Origin: CAZTTG01 sp964615935
GTDB lineage: Bacteria > Planctomycetota > UBA1135 > GCA-002686595
Assembly: GCA_964615935.1 (NCBI GenBank)
Contig: CAZTTG010000008.1
Location: 1 to 64,000 of the forward strand
DNA: 64,000 bases
Direction: 5' to 3'
The position numbers and the translations under genes are program-made. Each line of letters starts with the position of its first letter. The first letter of the stretch is position 1. The notes under the pieces were generated by a model that was not told where the DNA came from, did not search any database, and saw only the letters and a list, made by a program, of their open reading frames with translations. Of the stretch, positions 7,590 through 16,797 are shown one piece after another.

Positions 7590-10208
7590 ATGAGAAGCAT
7601 GTACCCCCTGCGTGCCACGATTTGCGGTTCGGCCCTCGCGGGCCTGGCGTTCTGCGCGCCGGCCTTCGCGACCGAGCCCGCCGGTGGGAGTCCGGCGCTC
7701 GACGTCCGCAATGGAGAGGACGTCACTGCGTTGAGCCTCGGCAACGGCGCCGCCTTCCACACCACCACCAACGAAGTCAGAGACCCTCGCATCGTCGAGG
7801 TCCCCGGCACCAGCATCCTGCTGACGCTGTGGGACGAGATGACCGCAATGGGTCTCACTTCCTTCTATGCAATCAGCCTCGACGGGAGCTCGACGGCGAC
7901 GGTCCGCGAGACCTCCTACGAGCTGATGCTGGACCGCCTGAGCTTCGACCCGGCGGCGGGTGAGCCCAGCTTTGCCGGCTCACCGCTGGGCGCCGGTCAG
8001 AACCTGTACCTAGTGCAGTTCGTGACCCAGCCGCTGGAGGCCTTCCGCAACCAGCTCACCGAAATGGGCGCCAAGGTCCACTCCTACATCGCCAGGCACG
8101 CCTACGTCGTGCGCATGGACGCGGCCACCCGGGCGCGGGTCGAGACCCTGCCCTACGTGCGCTGGGTCGGTCAGTACCACCCCGAGTTCCGCGTCGAGCA
8201 GCACATCCTGGACGGCGTCGCCAACGGGACCCTCGAGGCCTGGCAGCGCTACCAGATCATGCTGCCCGAGCAGGACGATGGCCAGAAGGCCGTCCTGGCC
8301 AACCAGATCGCCAGGGTCGGCGGTCAGGTGGTGCAGTTCGATGCGGGCAGCTCCTTCCTGCAGGCTTTCCTGAGCCCCGAGCAGCTCACCAGCATCGTGG
8401 GTATGGACCAGCTCCTCTTCATGGACCGCCTGGGCGAGTACGAGCCCGACATGAGCATCGCCCGCCAGCTCCACGGCTCGCTGTACCTCGAGAACCAGAC
8501 CGGCTGGGACGGGGAAGGCATGCGGGGCGAGGTGGCGGACACCGGCTGCTACACCACCCACCCCGACTTCAATCCCGGCCCGCCGCTTTGCTACACCACT
8601 GGCAGCGCCGGCTGCAGCCCCGGCTCGCACGGCACCAACGTCCACGGCATCATCTTCGGCGACGGTGGCGTCTGCGCGCGGGGCACCCTCAAGGCCCACG
8701 AGCAGGACTACTACTGCACCACCAGCGCCTGGACGGGCTCCGGCGGGAGCCCTGGTTATAGCGGCCGTTACGCTCACACCGGGCTGATGGTCGGCACGTA
8801 CAAGTGCCTCTTCCAGACCAACTCCACCGGTAGCCCGCGGACCTACAACTACACCACCGTGTCGGCGCAGATGGACGAGCTGGTCTTCGACCACGACACC
8901 ATCGTCTGCCAATCCCAGTCGAACGCCGGCAACCAGGACTCGCGCCCGCAGTCCTGGGCCAAGAACGTGGTCGGCGTGGGTGGTATCAACCACGAGAACA
9001 CGCTCACCATGAGCGACGACAACTGGAGCTACGCGGGCAGCACCGGGCCGGCCTCCGACGGCCGCATCCAGCCCGATCTGGCCAGCTTCTACGACTACAT
9101 CGACACCACCTCGGGCTCCAGCAGCTGCACCTCCAGCTTCGGCGGGACCAGCGGCGCCACGCCCATCACCTGCGGCCACCTCAGCCTCGTCTTCCAGATG
9201 TGGCACAACGGCATCTGGGGCAACCCCACCGGTGCTACGGTGTTCGACAGTCGGTGCCACTTCACCACCGCCCGGGCGCTGGCCATCAACTCCGCCGAGC
9301 AGTGGACCTTCAGCGGCAGCAGCCACGACCTGTCCCGGGACAAGCAGGGCTGGGGCCACGTGGACCTGGAGACCCTGTACGACTACGCCATGGCCAGCAA
9401 GATGATGGTCGTCGACGAGACGGACGTCCTGACGCCCCTGGGTTCCACCGCCTACAACGTCACCGTCAATGCCGGTGAGCCGTGGTTCAAGGCGACCCTG
9501 GTCTACGCCGACACCGACGGCAACCCCGCGGTCCAATCCCAGCACCGCGTCAACGACCTGACCCTCAAGGTGGTCTCGCCCGGCGGCACCACTTACTGGG
9601 GCAACAACAACATGCGGGCTAACATGTGGACGCCCGCCGGCGGCAGCGCCAACGACAAGGACACCGTCGAGAACGTCTTCGTGCAGAACCCGCAGTCGGG
9701 CACCTGGGTGGTCACCATCTCGGCCGACGAGATCAACGAGGACACCCACCCCGAGACGGGCGCGCTTGACGCCGACTACGCCCTGGTCGTCAGCGGCGGC
9801 GTCGGAACGGGCGGCGGCTGCATCGATCCCACGATCTACTGCACCGGCAAGCTCACCTCTCAGTGGACCATGCCGGCCATCGGCTTCGTCGGAAACGGCA
9901 GCATCAGCGCCAACAACCTCAAGATAAACGTCACCGGTTTCCTCCCCAACAAGCCGGCCACCGTCTTCTGGGGCACCAACCCCAACAACCTGCCGTTCCA
10001 CGGCGGTTACCTGTGCGTCCTCCCGCCGATCAAGCGCGGGACGCCCCTCCAGCTCGATCCCACCGGCGCCGGCGAGTGGCAGATCGACATCAGCGGCCAG
10101 GTCTCCGGTACCTACAAGTACTACCAGACCTGGGCCCGAGATCCCTTCGACTTCGCCGGCTTCGGCGACAGCCTGTCGGACGCCGTCAGCGTGAAGTTCT
10201 GCGACTGA
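7590..10208 (+). CDS. Secreted subtilisin-like serine protease (S8) with Cys-rich C-terminal domain
   Basis: An 872-residue exported protease. The signal peptide ends near CAPAFA. The ATG at 7599 is an alternative start with GAGG nine bases upstream. The S8 triad is visible: Asp317 (EVADTGCY), His347 (GSHGTNVHG) and Ser521 (GGTSGATP). The ~300 residues before the catalytic domain resemble the long N-terminal region of large bacterial subtilases. After it comes a jelly-roll/P-type domain (about 600-740), and from about residue 750 the domain beginning CIDPTIYC, containing GGYLCVLPPI and ending VKFCD, shared with the FG-GAP protein at 1963-3654. Extracellular protein degradation is likely. The gene is monocistronic, ended by the terminator at 10243. 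Confidence 0.93.
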   Translation: MRSMYPLRATICGSALAGLAFCAPAFATEPAGGSPALDVRNGEDVTALSLGNGAAFHTTTNEVRDPRIVEVPGTSILLTLWDEMTAMGLTSFYAISLDGSSTATVRETSYELMLDRLSFDPAAGEPSFAGSPLGAGQNLYLVQFVTQPLEAFRNQLTEMGAKVHSYIARHAYVVRMDAATRARVETLPYVRWVGQYHPEFRVEQHILDGVANGTLEAWQRYQIMLPEQDDGQKAVLANQIARVGGQVVQFDAGSSFLQAFLSPEQLTSIVGMDQLLFMDRLGEYEPDMSIARQLHGSLYLENQTGWDGEGMRGEVADTGCYTTHPDFNPGPPLCYTTGSAGCSPGSHGTNVHGIIFGDGGVCARGTLKAHEQDYYCTTSAWTGSGGSPGYSGRYAHTGLMVGTYKCLFQTNSTGSPRTYNYTTVSAQMDELVFDHDTIVCQSQSNAGNQDSRPQSWAKNVVGVGGINHENTLTMSDDNWSYAGSTGPASDGRIQPDLASFYDYIDTTSGSSSCTSSFGGTSGATPITCGHLSLVFQMWHNGIWGNPTGATVFDSRCHFTTARALAINSAEQWTFSGSSHDLSRDKQGWGHVDLETLYDYAMASKMMVVDETDVLTPLGSTAYNVTVNAGEPWFKATLVYADTDGNPAVQSQHRVNDLTLKVVSPGGTTYWGNNNMRANMWTPAGGSANDKDTVENVFVQNPQSGTWVVTISADEINEDTHPETGALDADYALVVSGGVGTGGGCIDPTIYCTGKLTSQWTMPAIGFVGNGSISANNLKINVTGFLPNKPATVFWGTNPNNLPFHGGYLCVLPPIKRGTPLQLDPTGAGEWQIDISGQVSGTYKYYQTWARDPFDFAGFGDSLSDAVSVKFCD

Positions 10209-10242
10209 TCCGGGTCCGAGAAGCGATCTGAGTCCGATTCAC

Positions 10243-10280
10243 AAGGGCGCGGGACCTCGGTCCCGCGCCCTTCTTCTTTC
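10243..10280 (+). terminator. Rho-independent terminator of the subtilisin gene
   Basis: AAGGGCGCGGGACC (10243-10256) pairs perfectly over 14 bp with GGTCCCGCGCCCTT (10259-10272), followed by TTCTTC then TTTC. It is the clearest intrinsic terminator in the window. Confidence 0.85.
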
Positions 10281-10283
10281 GAG

Positions 10284-10289
10284 TAGGAT
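10284..10289 (+). promoter_or_regulatory. Candidate -10 element (TAGGAT), leaderless start of SLOG gene
   Basis: TAGGAT ends six bases before the ATG at 10296, so transcription would begin at or next to the start codon. No Shine-Dalgarno sequence precedes that ATG. The element lies directly after the preceding terminator's T-rich tail. Confidence 0.4.
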
Positions 10290-10295
10290 GTCCGC

Positions 10296-10748
10296 ATGAC
10301 CCGCAGGATCATCGCCGTGATCGGCGCCGGAGAGTGCGACGACGCCGTCTCCGAGCGCGCGCGCGAGGTGGGCCGCCTCCTGGCCGAGGCCGGCTGCATC
10401 CTGGTCACCGGCGGTCGTGCCGGCGTCATGGAGGCCGCCTCCCGGGGCGCCCGCGAGGCCGGAGGTCTGGTGGTGGGCATCCTGCCGTCCGCCGACTCCT
10501 CGGACGCCAACCCCTATGTGGACGTGGCCATCGCCACCGGCATGGGCGACGCCCGCAACGCCGTCCTGGCCAACACCGCCGAGGCCTTCGTGGCCGTCGC
10601 CGGCAGCCTCGGGACCCTCTCCGAGATCGCCTTCGCCCTCAAGCGCGGCAAGCCGGTGGTGACGCTGGGGTCCTGGGAGCTGGGCCTCCCGGTGACGCGC
10701 GCCGATACCCCGGCCGAGGCGGTGCGGCGGGTGCTGGGCTCGGGATGA
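10296..10748 (+). CDS. TIGR00725-type SLOG/Rossmann-fold protein
   Basis: A 150-residue cytoplasmic protein of the small LOG-like Rossmann group. It has an N-terminal IAVIGAGEC strand-loop, LVTGGRAGVMEAASRGA (nucleotide-binding GGxxGVM-type motif), VVGILP, GMGDARNAVLANTAEAFVAVAG and GTLSEIAFALKRGKPVV. This matches the TIGR00725 family, often mislabelled lysine decarboxylase. SLOG proteins bind or cleave nucleotide ligands; the substrate of this subfamily is not established. It starts 48 bases after the terminator, converges on the sialate esterase gene 22 bases downstream, and appears monocistronic. Confidence 0.88.
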   Translation: MTRRIIAVIGAGECDDAVSERAREVGRLLAEAGCILVTGGRAGVMEAASRGAREAGGLVVGILPSADSSDANPYVDVAIATGMGDARNAVLANTAEAFVAVAGSLGTLSEIAFALKRGKPVVTLGSWELGLPVTRADTPAEAVRRVLGSG

Positions 10749-10770
10749 GGCCGGCGGTCTCCTCGATGCC

Positions 10771-12186
10771 CTACCGCCGCTCCACCGTCAATCCCGGCCA
10801 GTCGTCGGTCCGGAAGGGCGAGGCCGGCAGGCCCTCGCGGTTGACGAGGTTGCAGTCGGGGTTGTCCGCCCAGGCATAGCGCACCGCCACCGGGCGGGGG
10901 ACCTCCGGGCTGGACACGAGGATCGCGCGGCCCTCGATGCGCGCCTCGGCCCAGACGAAGCGGCGGTCCTCGCCGGCGATCGCGAAGCCGCACAGGGGGG
11001 CGCCGCCGCGCGCGGCCAGGCCCCCGCCCACCCGATCGAAGAGGAGCCTCGCCGCTCCCCCCTCGAGCTCCATCCCGCGCAGGCGGGGACCCGAGTGCAC
11101 CTCGGAGAGCCCGTAGGCGATGGCGCGCGCGCAGGCCGCCAGGCGCTCGCCCACGTCGCGCTTGTTGCCGGGGTGGATGTCGTCCGCCTGGCCGATGTCG
11201 ATGGTCACCGCCATGCCGGTGCCGCGGGCCGCGTCCAGGGCCATCTGCTGGGCCTCGCGCAGCTCGGCCCACTCGCTCTCCCCGGGCTGCTCCTGGCGGG
11301 CCTTGAAGTTGGCCAGCTGCACGAAGAGGAAGGGGACCGGCTCCCCCCCGAAGGCCCGGCGCCAGTCGGCGATCATGGCCGGGAAGAGCTCGCGGTACTG
11401 GAAGGCGCGCGAGGCGTTGGACTCGCCCTGGTACCAGATGACGCCGCGGAAGCGATAGGGCGCCAGGGGCGCGATCATTCCGTTGTAGAGGGCCGAGGGG
11501 CGGTGCCGATCGCCCACCGGGATGGTCTGCAGCCGGTCCAGCAGGGGCTCGAAGTGGGGATCGGAGGCCAGGGCGTAGCGGCTGGTCCAGGCCTCGCAGC
11601 GGGTGCCTCCCCAGGTGCTCTGGACCAGGCCGACGGGCACCCCCAGGTCCGCCTGCAGCCGGCGGCCGAAGTGCCAGGCCACGGCCGAGAAGGCCTCGGC
11701 GCTGCGGGGCGAGCAGGGCGTCCAGCGGCCCTTGACGTCCGGCGCCGGCCGCTCCACCGCCGCGTGCGCCGCGGTGAAGAGCCGGATGCGCTCGTTCGTC
11801 GCGGCGGCGATGGCCGCCCGCGATCCCTCGGTGGAGCGCAGGGCCCACTCCATGTTGGACTGGCCCGAGCACAGCCACACCTCGCCGATCAGGACGTCCT
11901 GCACCCGGATCTCGTTCTTGCCGGCGATCACGAGCTCGTGGGGACCGCCGGCGGCCAGCTCGTCCAGGCGCACGCTCCAGCGGCCCTCCCCGTCCGCCTC
12001 GGCCGCCGCCTGGAGACCGGCGATCGAGACCCGGACGGCCTCGCCCGGGTCGGCCCAGCCCCACAGCGCGATCTCGCGGTCCCGCTGCAGCACCATGTGG
12101 TCCCCCACCGGAGCGGGGAGCTTCACCTCCGCGCGGGCGGGGAGCGCGATGAGGGCGAGGAGGGGGATCAGGGCGCGCATCGTCAT
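10771..12186 (-). CDS. Sialate O-acetylesterase (SGNH hydrolase)
   Basis: A 471-residue secreted esterase. The signal peptide is MTMRALIPLLALIALPARA. The family signatures are present: DHMVLQRDREIALWGWADPG, VWLCSGQSNMEW with the catalytic Ser, VGLVQSTWGGT, IWYQGESNA and IHPGNKRDVGERLA with the catalytic His. Members remove 9-O-acetyl groups from sialic acids or acetyl groups from other glycans; in Planctomycetota they are numerous and probably act on algal or host polysaccharides. TATCAT at 12236-12241 (minus strand) is a possible -10 element. Divergent from the methyltransferase gene. Confidence 0.92.
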   Translation of the reverse strand: MTMRALIPLLALIALPARAEVKLPAPVGDHMVLQRDREIALWGWADPGEAVRVSIAGLQAAAEADGEGRWSVRLDELAAGGPHELVIAGKNEIRVQDVLIGEVWLCSGQSNMEWALRSTEGSRAAIAAATNERIRLFTAAHAAVERPAPDVKGRWTPCSPRSAEAFSAVAWHFGRRLQADLGVPVGLVQSTWGGTRCEAWTSRYALASDPHFEPLLDRLQTIPVGDRHRPSALYNGMIAPLAPYRFRGVIWYQGESNASRAFQYRELFPAMIADWRRAFGGEPVPFLFVQLANFKARQEQPGESEWAELREAQQMALDAARGTGMAVTIDIGQADDIHPGNKRDVGERLAACARAIAYGLSEVHSGPRLRGMELEGGAARLLFDRVGGGLAARGGAPLCGFAIAGEDRRFVWAEARIEGRAILVSSPEVPRPVAVRYAWADNPDCNLVNREGLPASPFRTDDWPGLTVERR

Positions 12187-12330
12187 GGTGTGGTCTCGCG
12201 GGCTGTCGGTGGGGGGAGGCGGGTCGAGAGCGCCCGATGATAGCCGGCGGCGGCGCGGAATCGGCGGCCGAGCCCGTGGAGAGCGAGCCGCCCGCCCGCT
12301 AAGCTCCCGGGCGCCCCCCGGACCGCGCCC

Positions 12331-13125
12331 ATGTGCCCCAGCGGATACGTCGAGCTCGACTGGTACGAGACCCCGCGCTACTACGACATCGTCTTCGACC
12401 AGGACACCGCCGAGGAGGCCGACTTCCTGGTGGAGATGCTGTCGCGCTTCGGTCGCGTTCGCGGCCGCCGGGTGCTCGAGCCCGCCTGCGGCAGCGGCCG
12501 GCTGGTGGCCGAGCTGGCCTCGCGCGGCTTCGAGGTCACCGGCTTCGACGCCAGCCCGGCCATGCTGGCCTACGCCCGGAAGCGCCTGGCCCGACGGCGA
12601 CTGGAGGCGCGGCTCGTCGAGGCGCGCCTGGAGGACTTCCGCCTGGGGCGCGGCCGGTTCGACATGGCCCACTGCCTGGTCAGCACCTTCAAGTACCTGC
12701 TGGACGAGGAGAGCGCCCGCGCCCACCTCGCCTGCACGGCCAGGGCCCTGAAGATCGGCGGGATCTACGTGCTGGGCTTCCACCTCACCGACTACGCCGA
12801 CCGCCGGCGCAACCGCGAGCGCTGGGCCGTCCGCCGCGGCGGGACCGAGGTGGTGTGCAACATCCAGGGCTGGCCGGCCGACCGGAAGAAGCGGCTGGAG
12901 CGGGTGCGCACCCGCCTGGTCGTGCAGGAGCGCGGGCGCGAGCTGCGCTCGGAGACGACCTGGAACTTCCGCACCTACGACGCCCGCCAGGTGCGGCGCC
13001 TCCTGCGCTCGGTCCCCGAGCTGGAGCACGTCGCCACCTTCGACTTCACCTACGCCCTCCGGGAGCGGACCTTCTCCGACGAGCAGCTCGACAGCGTCCT
13101 GATCCTCCGCCGCGTCCGGACATGA
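12331..13125 (+). CDS. Class I SAM-dependent methyltransferase
   Basis: A 264-residue cytoplasmic protein. Motif I is LEPACGSGRL (residues about 50-59), followed by VTGFDASPAML (motif II) and the post-motif FDMAHCLVSTFKYLLDEE, an arrangement common to small-molecule class I methyltransferases. The N-terminus carries LDWYETPRYYDIVF, often seen in this group. The substrate cannot be deduced. The start at 12331 follows CGGACC; a possible -10 (TAAGCT) lies about 25 bases upstream. The YgfK-like gene starts 163 bases downstream on the same strand with its own promoter-like TATGGT. Confidence 0.85.
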   Translation: MCPSGYVELDWYETPRYYDIVFDQDTAEEADFLVEMLSRFGRVRGRRVLEPACGSGRLVAELASRGFEVTGFDASPAMLAYARKRLARRRLEARLVEARLEDFRLGRGRFDMAHCLVSTFKYLLDEESARAHLACTARALKIGGIYVLGFHLTDYADRRRNRERWAVRRGGTEVVCNIQGWPADRKKRLERVRTRLVVQERGRELRSETTWNFRTYDARQVRRLLRSVPELEHVATFDFTYALRERTFSDEQLDSVLILRRVRT

Positions 13126-13288
13126 GCCCCGCCCCCGAGCCCGCCTCGCGCGCCGAGCTCGCCCGCGACCTCGGCGGGCGGCACGCCTGGAGCGACGCGC
13201 GGGCCTGAGCTCTCTCCGGGAAAGGGGGCCCTGCGGCGAGCGCCGCGGGCCGCCATCTCCTATGGTCTTGCCGGCGAGAGGCCGCCCC

Positions 13289-15337
13289 ATGTCCGAGCTG
13301 CGCCCCTATCCCTTCCGCGCGCTGGTCTCCCGGATGCTCCGGGAGCTCGAGGAGCGGGGCGCGGTCTTCGACCTGCCCCTGGAGAAGGGCTTCTTCGGCG
13401 CGGCGGGCCGGGACCTCTCCGCGCTCCACCACGGCCGCCGCGCCTCGAGCCCCTTCGGCCCGGCGGCCGGACCCCACACCCAGATGGCGCAGAACCTCGT
13501 CCTGTGCTGGCTGGCCGGGGGCCGCGTCCTGGAGCTCAAGACGATCCAGGTGCGCGACCGCCTCGAGATCCCCCGGCCCTGCATCGACATGCAGACGGTG
13601 GGCTACAACGTCGAATGGTCGCAGGAGCTGCGGCTGGAGGAGTCGCTGGAGGAGTACGTCAAGGCCTCCATGCTGATCGAGATCCTGCGGGCCAGCGGTG
13701 GGCTGCCGCTCGAGACGGGCTTCGACCGGACCCTCTTCGAGCTGAGCGTGGGCTACGACCTGAGCGGGCTGCGGAGCGAGGCCGTGCGGGCCTTCCTCGG
13801 CGGAGCGCTCGACTGCGCTCCCCTCGTGGATCGGCTGCGCGCCGAGATCCCCGAGGAGCACCGCCGCTTCCGGGATCTGGATTTCGAATCGCGACTGACG
13901 GACGCGGTGACCCTCTCCACCTTCCACGGCTGCCCGCCCCACGAGATAGAGGGCATGTGCGAGCTGTTGCTCGTCGAGCACGGCCTGGACGTGGTCCTCA
14001 AGCTCAACCCCACCCTGCTCGGCCCCGAGCGCGTGCGCGAGCTCCTGGCCGGCGAGCTGGGCTTCGAGGAGATCCGCGTGCCCGACGGCGCCTTCGAGAG
14101 CGACCCCACCTTCGAGGAGGCCGCGGCCATGGTGGAGTGGCTCGTGGAGCGCGCGCGGGGTCTGGGGCGCGGCTTCGGGGCCAAGCTCACCAACACCCTG
14201 GTGGTCGAGAACCACCGCGACTTCTTCCCGGCCGACGTGCGGGAGATGTACCTCTCCGGGCCGCCGCTGCACGTGCTGGCCATGCACGCCCTGCGCCGCT
14301 TCCGCCGCCGCCTCGGCGACTCCTGCCCCTTCTCCTTCTCGGCCGGCATCGACCGCAAGAACTTCGCCGACGCGGTGGCCCTGGGTCTGGTGCCGGTCAC
14401 GGTCTGCACCGACCTGCTCAAGCCCGGGGGCTACGCGCGCGGCCGCGGCTACCATTCGGAGCTGCTCCTGCGCATGGAGAGGGTCGGGGCCGCCAGCCTC
14501 GGCGACTTCGCCATCCGGGCCTTCGGACGGGGGGCGGAGGCCCTCGCGCGCATCGATCCTCCCCCATCCGATCCGAGGCGGGGCGCCTGCGAGCGCGCCC
14601 TGGCCGAGGGCGCGGAACTCCTGGCGGCCGCGGGTGAGGAGCTGTACGCCCGCTGGGTATCGCAAGCGCACGGTCTGAACACCGAGGCCTACGTCCCCAC
14701 CACCCTCGTCAACCCCCGCTACCAGCGCGCACACAACAGCAAGGTTCCGCGCAAGATCGGGAGCCGGCTCGAGCTCTTCGACTGCATCTCCTGCGACAAG
14801 TGCCTGCCGGTCTGCCCCAACGCCGCCAACTTCACCTTCGTCCTTCCGAAGCTCGACGTACCCGTCCTCAAGCTGCGGCGCGAGGGCGACGGCTGGATCA
14901 CTCGCACCGACGGGCGCCTCGTCATCGAGGAGGACCACCAGATCGGCACCTTCGCCGACTTCTGCAACGACTGCGGCAACTGCGACGTCTTCTGCCCCGA
15001 AGACGGCGGCCCCTACGCGGTCAAGCCGCGCTTCTTCGGCCGCCTCGAGGACTGGCAGGCTTTCCGGCACCTGGACGGATTCCACCTCGAGCGCCGCCCG
15101 GGGGGGGACGTGTTGAGGGCCCGCATCGGAGGGGAGGAGGTCCGCCTGCAGAGGCAGGATGATCGTATCCTCTTCTCCGGCAAGGGTTTCGAGCTGAGCT
15201 TCGACGAGTCCGACCCCGCCGGCACCGCCGAGGGGACGGCGGAGGTCGAGGTGGACCTGACCTGGGGCCGGGTCCTGGAGGGGCTGCAGGAGGCCGTGTA
15301 CGGGCCGGACGAGATCAACCACCTGGCTTGCCTGTAG
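13289..15337 (+). CDS. YgfK-like iron-sulfur protein (putative selenate reductase/glutamate synthase-like), short form
   Basis: A 682-residue protein resembling E. coli YgfK. The N-terminus (MSELRPYPF) fits that family, with a TIM-barrel-like region of about 450 residues (FSAGIDRKNFADAVALGLVPVTVCTDLLKPGGY). The C-terminal part has two [4Fe-4S] sets, CISCDKCLPVCP and CNDCGNCDVFCP. The ATG at 13289 was chosen over 13262: GAGAGG precedes it at good spacing, and 13262 sits inside a TATGGT -10-like element. E. coli YgfK is over 1,000 residues because an FAD/NAD(P) reductase domain lies between these parts; that domain is absent here. YgfK belongs to the anaerobic purine-degradation gene set, whose other members lie at 24-30.6 kb. 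Confidence 0.8.
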   Translation: MSELRPYPFRALVSRMLRELEERGAVFDLPLEKGFFGAAGRDLSALHHGRRASSPFGPAAGPHTQMAQNLVLCWLAGGRVLELKTIQVRDRLEIPRPCIDMQTVGYNVEWSQELRLEESLEEYVKASMLIEILRASGGLPLETGFDRTLFELSVGYDLSGLRSEAVRAFLGGALDCAPLVDRLRAEIPEEHRRFRDLDFESRLTDAVTLSTFHGCPPHEIEGMCELLLVEHGLDVVLKLNPTLLGPERVRELLAGELGFEEIRVPDGAFESDPTFEEAAAMVEWLVERARGLGRGFGAKLTNTLVVENHRDFFPADVREMYLSGPPLHVLAMHALRRFRRRLGDSCPFSFSAGIDRKNFADAVALGLVPVTVCTDLLKPGGYARGRGYHSELLLRMERVGAASLGDFAIRAFGRGAEALARIDPPPSDPRRGACERALAEGAELLAAAGEELYARWVSQAHGLNTEAYVPTTLVNPRYQRAHNSKVPRKIGSRLELFDCISCDKCLPVCPNAANFTFVLPKLDVPVLKLRREGDGWITRTDGRLVIEEDHQIGTFADFCNDCGNCDVFCPEDGGPYAVKPRFFGRLEDWQAFRHLDGFHLERRPGGDVLRARIGGEEVRLQRQDDRILFSGKGFELSFDESDPAGTAEGTAEVEVDLTWGRVLEGLQEAVYGPDEINHLACL

Positions 15338-15405
15338 CTCGTCGGAATCCCGGACTCCCGTGACGCTTGGGGCGCGGGGGACAAGGCCATGCGGAGACCT
15401 GCATC

Positions 15406-16710
15406 ATGACCCTCGCCAGCCCGCTCATCAGCCTTCCGCTCGTGCTCCCCCTCCTCCAGGACCCAGGCGTGCAGGTCCTGACGATCGAGACCGTCTGGTC
15501 GGTCCCGGGAGTCGTGGAGGGACACCAGTTCGGCTCCGATCTCGCGGCCCTCGGGGACGTCGACGGGGACGGAACCGCAGATCTGCTGGTGGGCGCCTCG
15601 AACTCGGGGGTGTTCGAGGGTCGCGCCTTCGTCATCTCCGGAGCAACCGGCCGGACGCTGTACTACTTCGAGCTGAAGGACGAGGACCGCGCCTTCTGGA
15701 ATCTGTTCCCCTCCGACGTCGCCGCCCTGGGCGATCTGGACGGCGATGGCGTCTGCGACTACGTCCTCGGGGACCCTTCCTGGGATCCGATCAACGGCGA
15801 GCCGCCGAACCGGGCCTGGGTTCTGAGCGGGAAGCGCGGGGAGGTCCTGTTCGAGCTCGAGAGCGACCCCGAGGAAGGGTCCTGGGTGGACGGCTTCGGC
15901 GTCTCCGTCGCCGGCATCGCCGACCTGAACGGGGACTCGTGCCCGGACCTGATCGTGGCGGCGCCCTGGGGCGGACCTCCCTACGTCGACCTGATCTCCG
16001 GCAAGGACGCCTCCCTCCTGCTACGCATCGAGGCGGAGGACGAGACGGGTTGGCTCGGGTGGTCCGTTGCCGCCCTGGGCGATCTGAACGGAGACCGGAT
16101 CAGCGAGCTGGCCGCAGCGGACACGGGACGCTGGAACGATCGAGACGGGCGGGTCTTCCTCTACTCGGGCAGAGACGGCGAGCTGCTGCGCGAGCTGCGC
16201 GGCAGGACGAGCGAGGAAGACCGCTTCGGCGAGGCGATCTGCCCGGCGCCCGATCTCGATGGGGACGGCGTCAGCGACCTGCTGATCGGAGCGCCCAGGG
16301 AGCCCTGCGAGGACCGCGGCCGGCCGGGCGCCGTCTACGCCATTTCGGGCAGGACAGGGAAGACGATCTACCGCATCCATGGAGAAGCGGACGAGGATCG
16401 CCTTGGAAGCGGTCTCGCGGTGATCGCGGATCTGGACGGAGACGGGGTCCATGAAGCGCTGATCGGTGCGCCCGGTCCAGATGCCGGCGACCACCCCGGT
16501 CACCTCCTCCTCGTCTCGGGAAGGACCGGCGCGCCGCTCCTGCGCTTCCAGGACGAGGAGTTCGGCGACGAGCTCGGCGCCGAACTCTGCAGCCTGGGCG
16601 ACCTCGACGGGGATGGATCGCCGGAGTTCGCCGCGAGCGACGGCGCCCGCGGCATGGGGCGGGTCTGGCTGTACTCGATTCGGCGCGAGGCCCGCGAGAA
16701 GCGGGATTGA
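15406..16710 (+). CDS. Secreted FG-GAP seven-bladed propeller protein
   Basis: A 434-residue protein. The start at 15406 gives a short hydrophobic leader (MTLASPLISLPLVLPLLQ) with GGAG about ten bases upstream. Seven FG-GAP/VCBS units are visible (GDVDGDGTAD, GDLDGDGVCD, ADLNGDSCPD, GDLNGDRISE, PDLDGDGVSD, ADLDGDGVHE, GDLDGDGSPE), so the protein is essentially one seven-bladed propeller. Unlike the propeller gene at 1963-3654 it lacks the Cys-rich C-terminal domain and ends soon after the last blade. Probably extracellular or periplasmic, calcium-binding, function unknown. Confidence 0.85.
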   Translation: MTLASPLISLPLVLPLLQDPGVQVLTIETVWSVPGVVEGHQFGSDLAALGDVDGDGTADLLVGASNSGVFEGRAFVISGATGRTLYYFELKDEDRAFWNLFPSDVAALGDLDGDGVCDYVLGDPSWDPINGEPPNRAWVLSGKRGEVLFELESDPEEGSWVDGFGVSVAGIADLNGDSCPDLIVAAPWGGPPYVDLISGKDASLLLRIEAEDETGWLGWSVAALGDLNGDRISELAAADTGRWNDRDGRVFLYSGRDGELLRELRGRTSEEDRFGEAICPAPDLDGDGVSDLLIGAPREPCEDRGRPGAVYAISGRTGKTIYRIHGEADEDRLGSGLAVIADLDGDGVHEALIGAPGPDAGDHPGHLLLVSGRTGAPLLRFQDEEFGDELGAELCSLGDLDGDGSPEFAASDGARGMGRVWLYSIRREAREKRD

Positions 16711-16765
16711 GGCCCTCGCCGCGCCGGCTCAGGGTCGTGCGCCGGTGAGGCTGTCGATCCAGGGC

Positions 16766-16787
16766 AGCCGGGTCGTCGCGCCCGGCT
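16766..16787. terminator. Small hairpin between convergent genes
   Basis: AGCCGGG (16766-16772) pairs with CCCGGCT (16781-16787) across an 8-base loop in the 87-base gap between two convergent stop codons. There is no T-run. Weak evidence for a shared terminator. Confidence 0.3.
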
Positions 16788-16797
16788 GGCCGCCCGC

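Noticed and set aside
8010..10001. 663-residue minus-strand ORF inside the subtilisin gene
   Set aside because: It is antisense to a gene with a complete S8 triad and shows only Val/Gly/Ala/Asp-rich composition, a GC-driven shadow.
13122..13208. 28-residue ORF overlapping the methyltransferase stop as ATGA
   Set aside because: Too short, no ribosome site beyond the overlap, no recognisable sequence. Could be real but cannot be supported.
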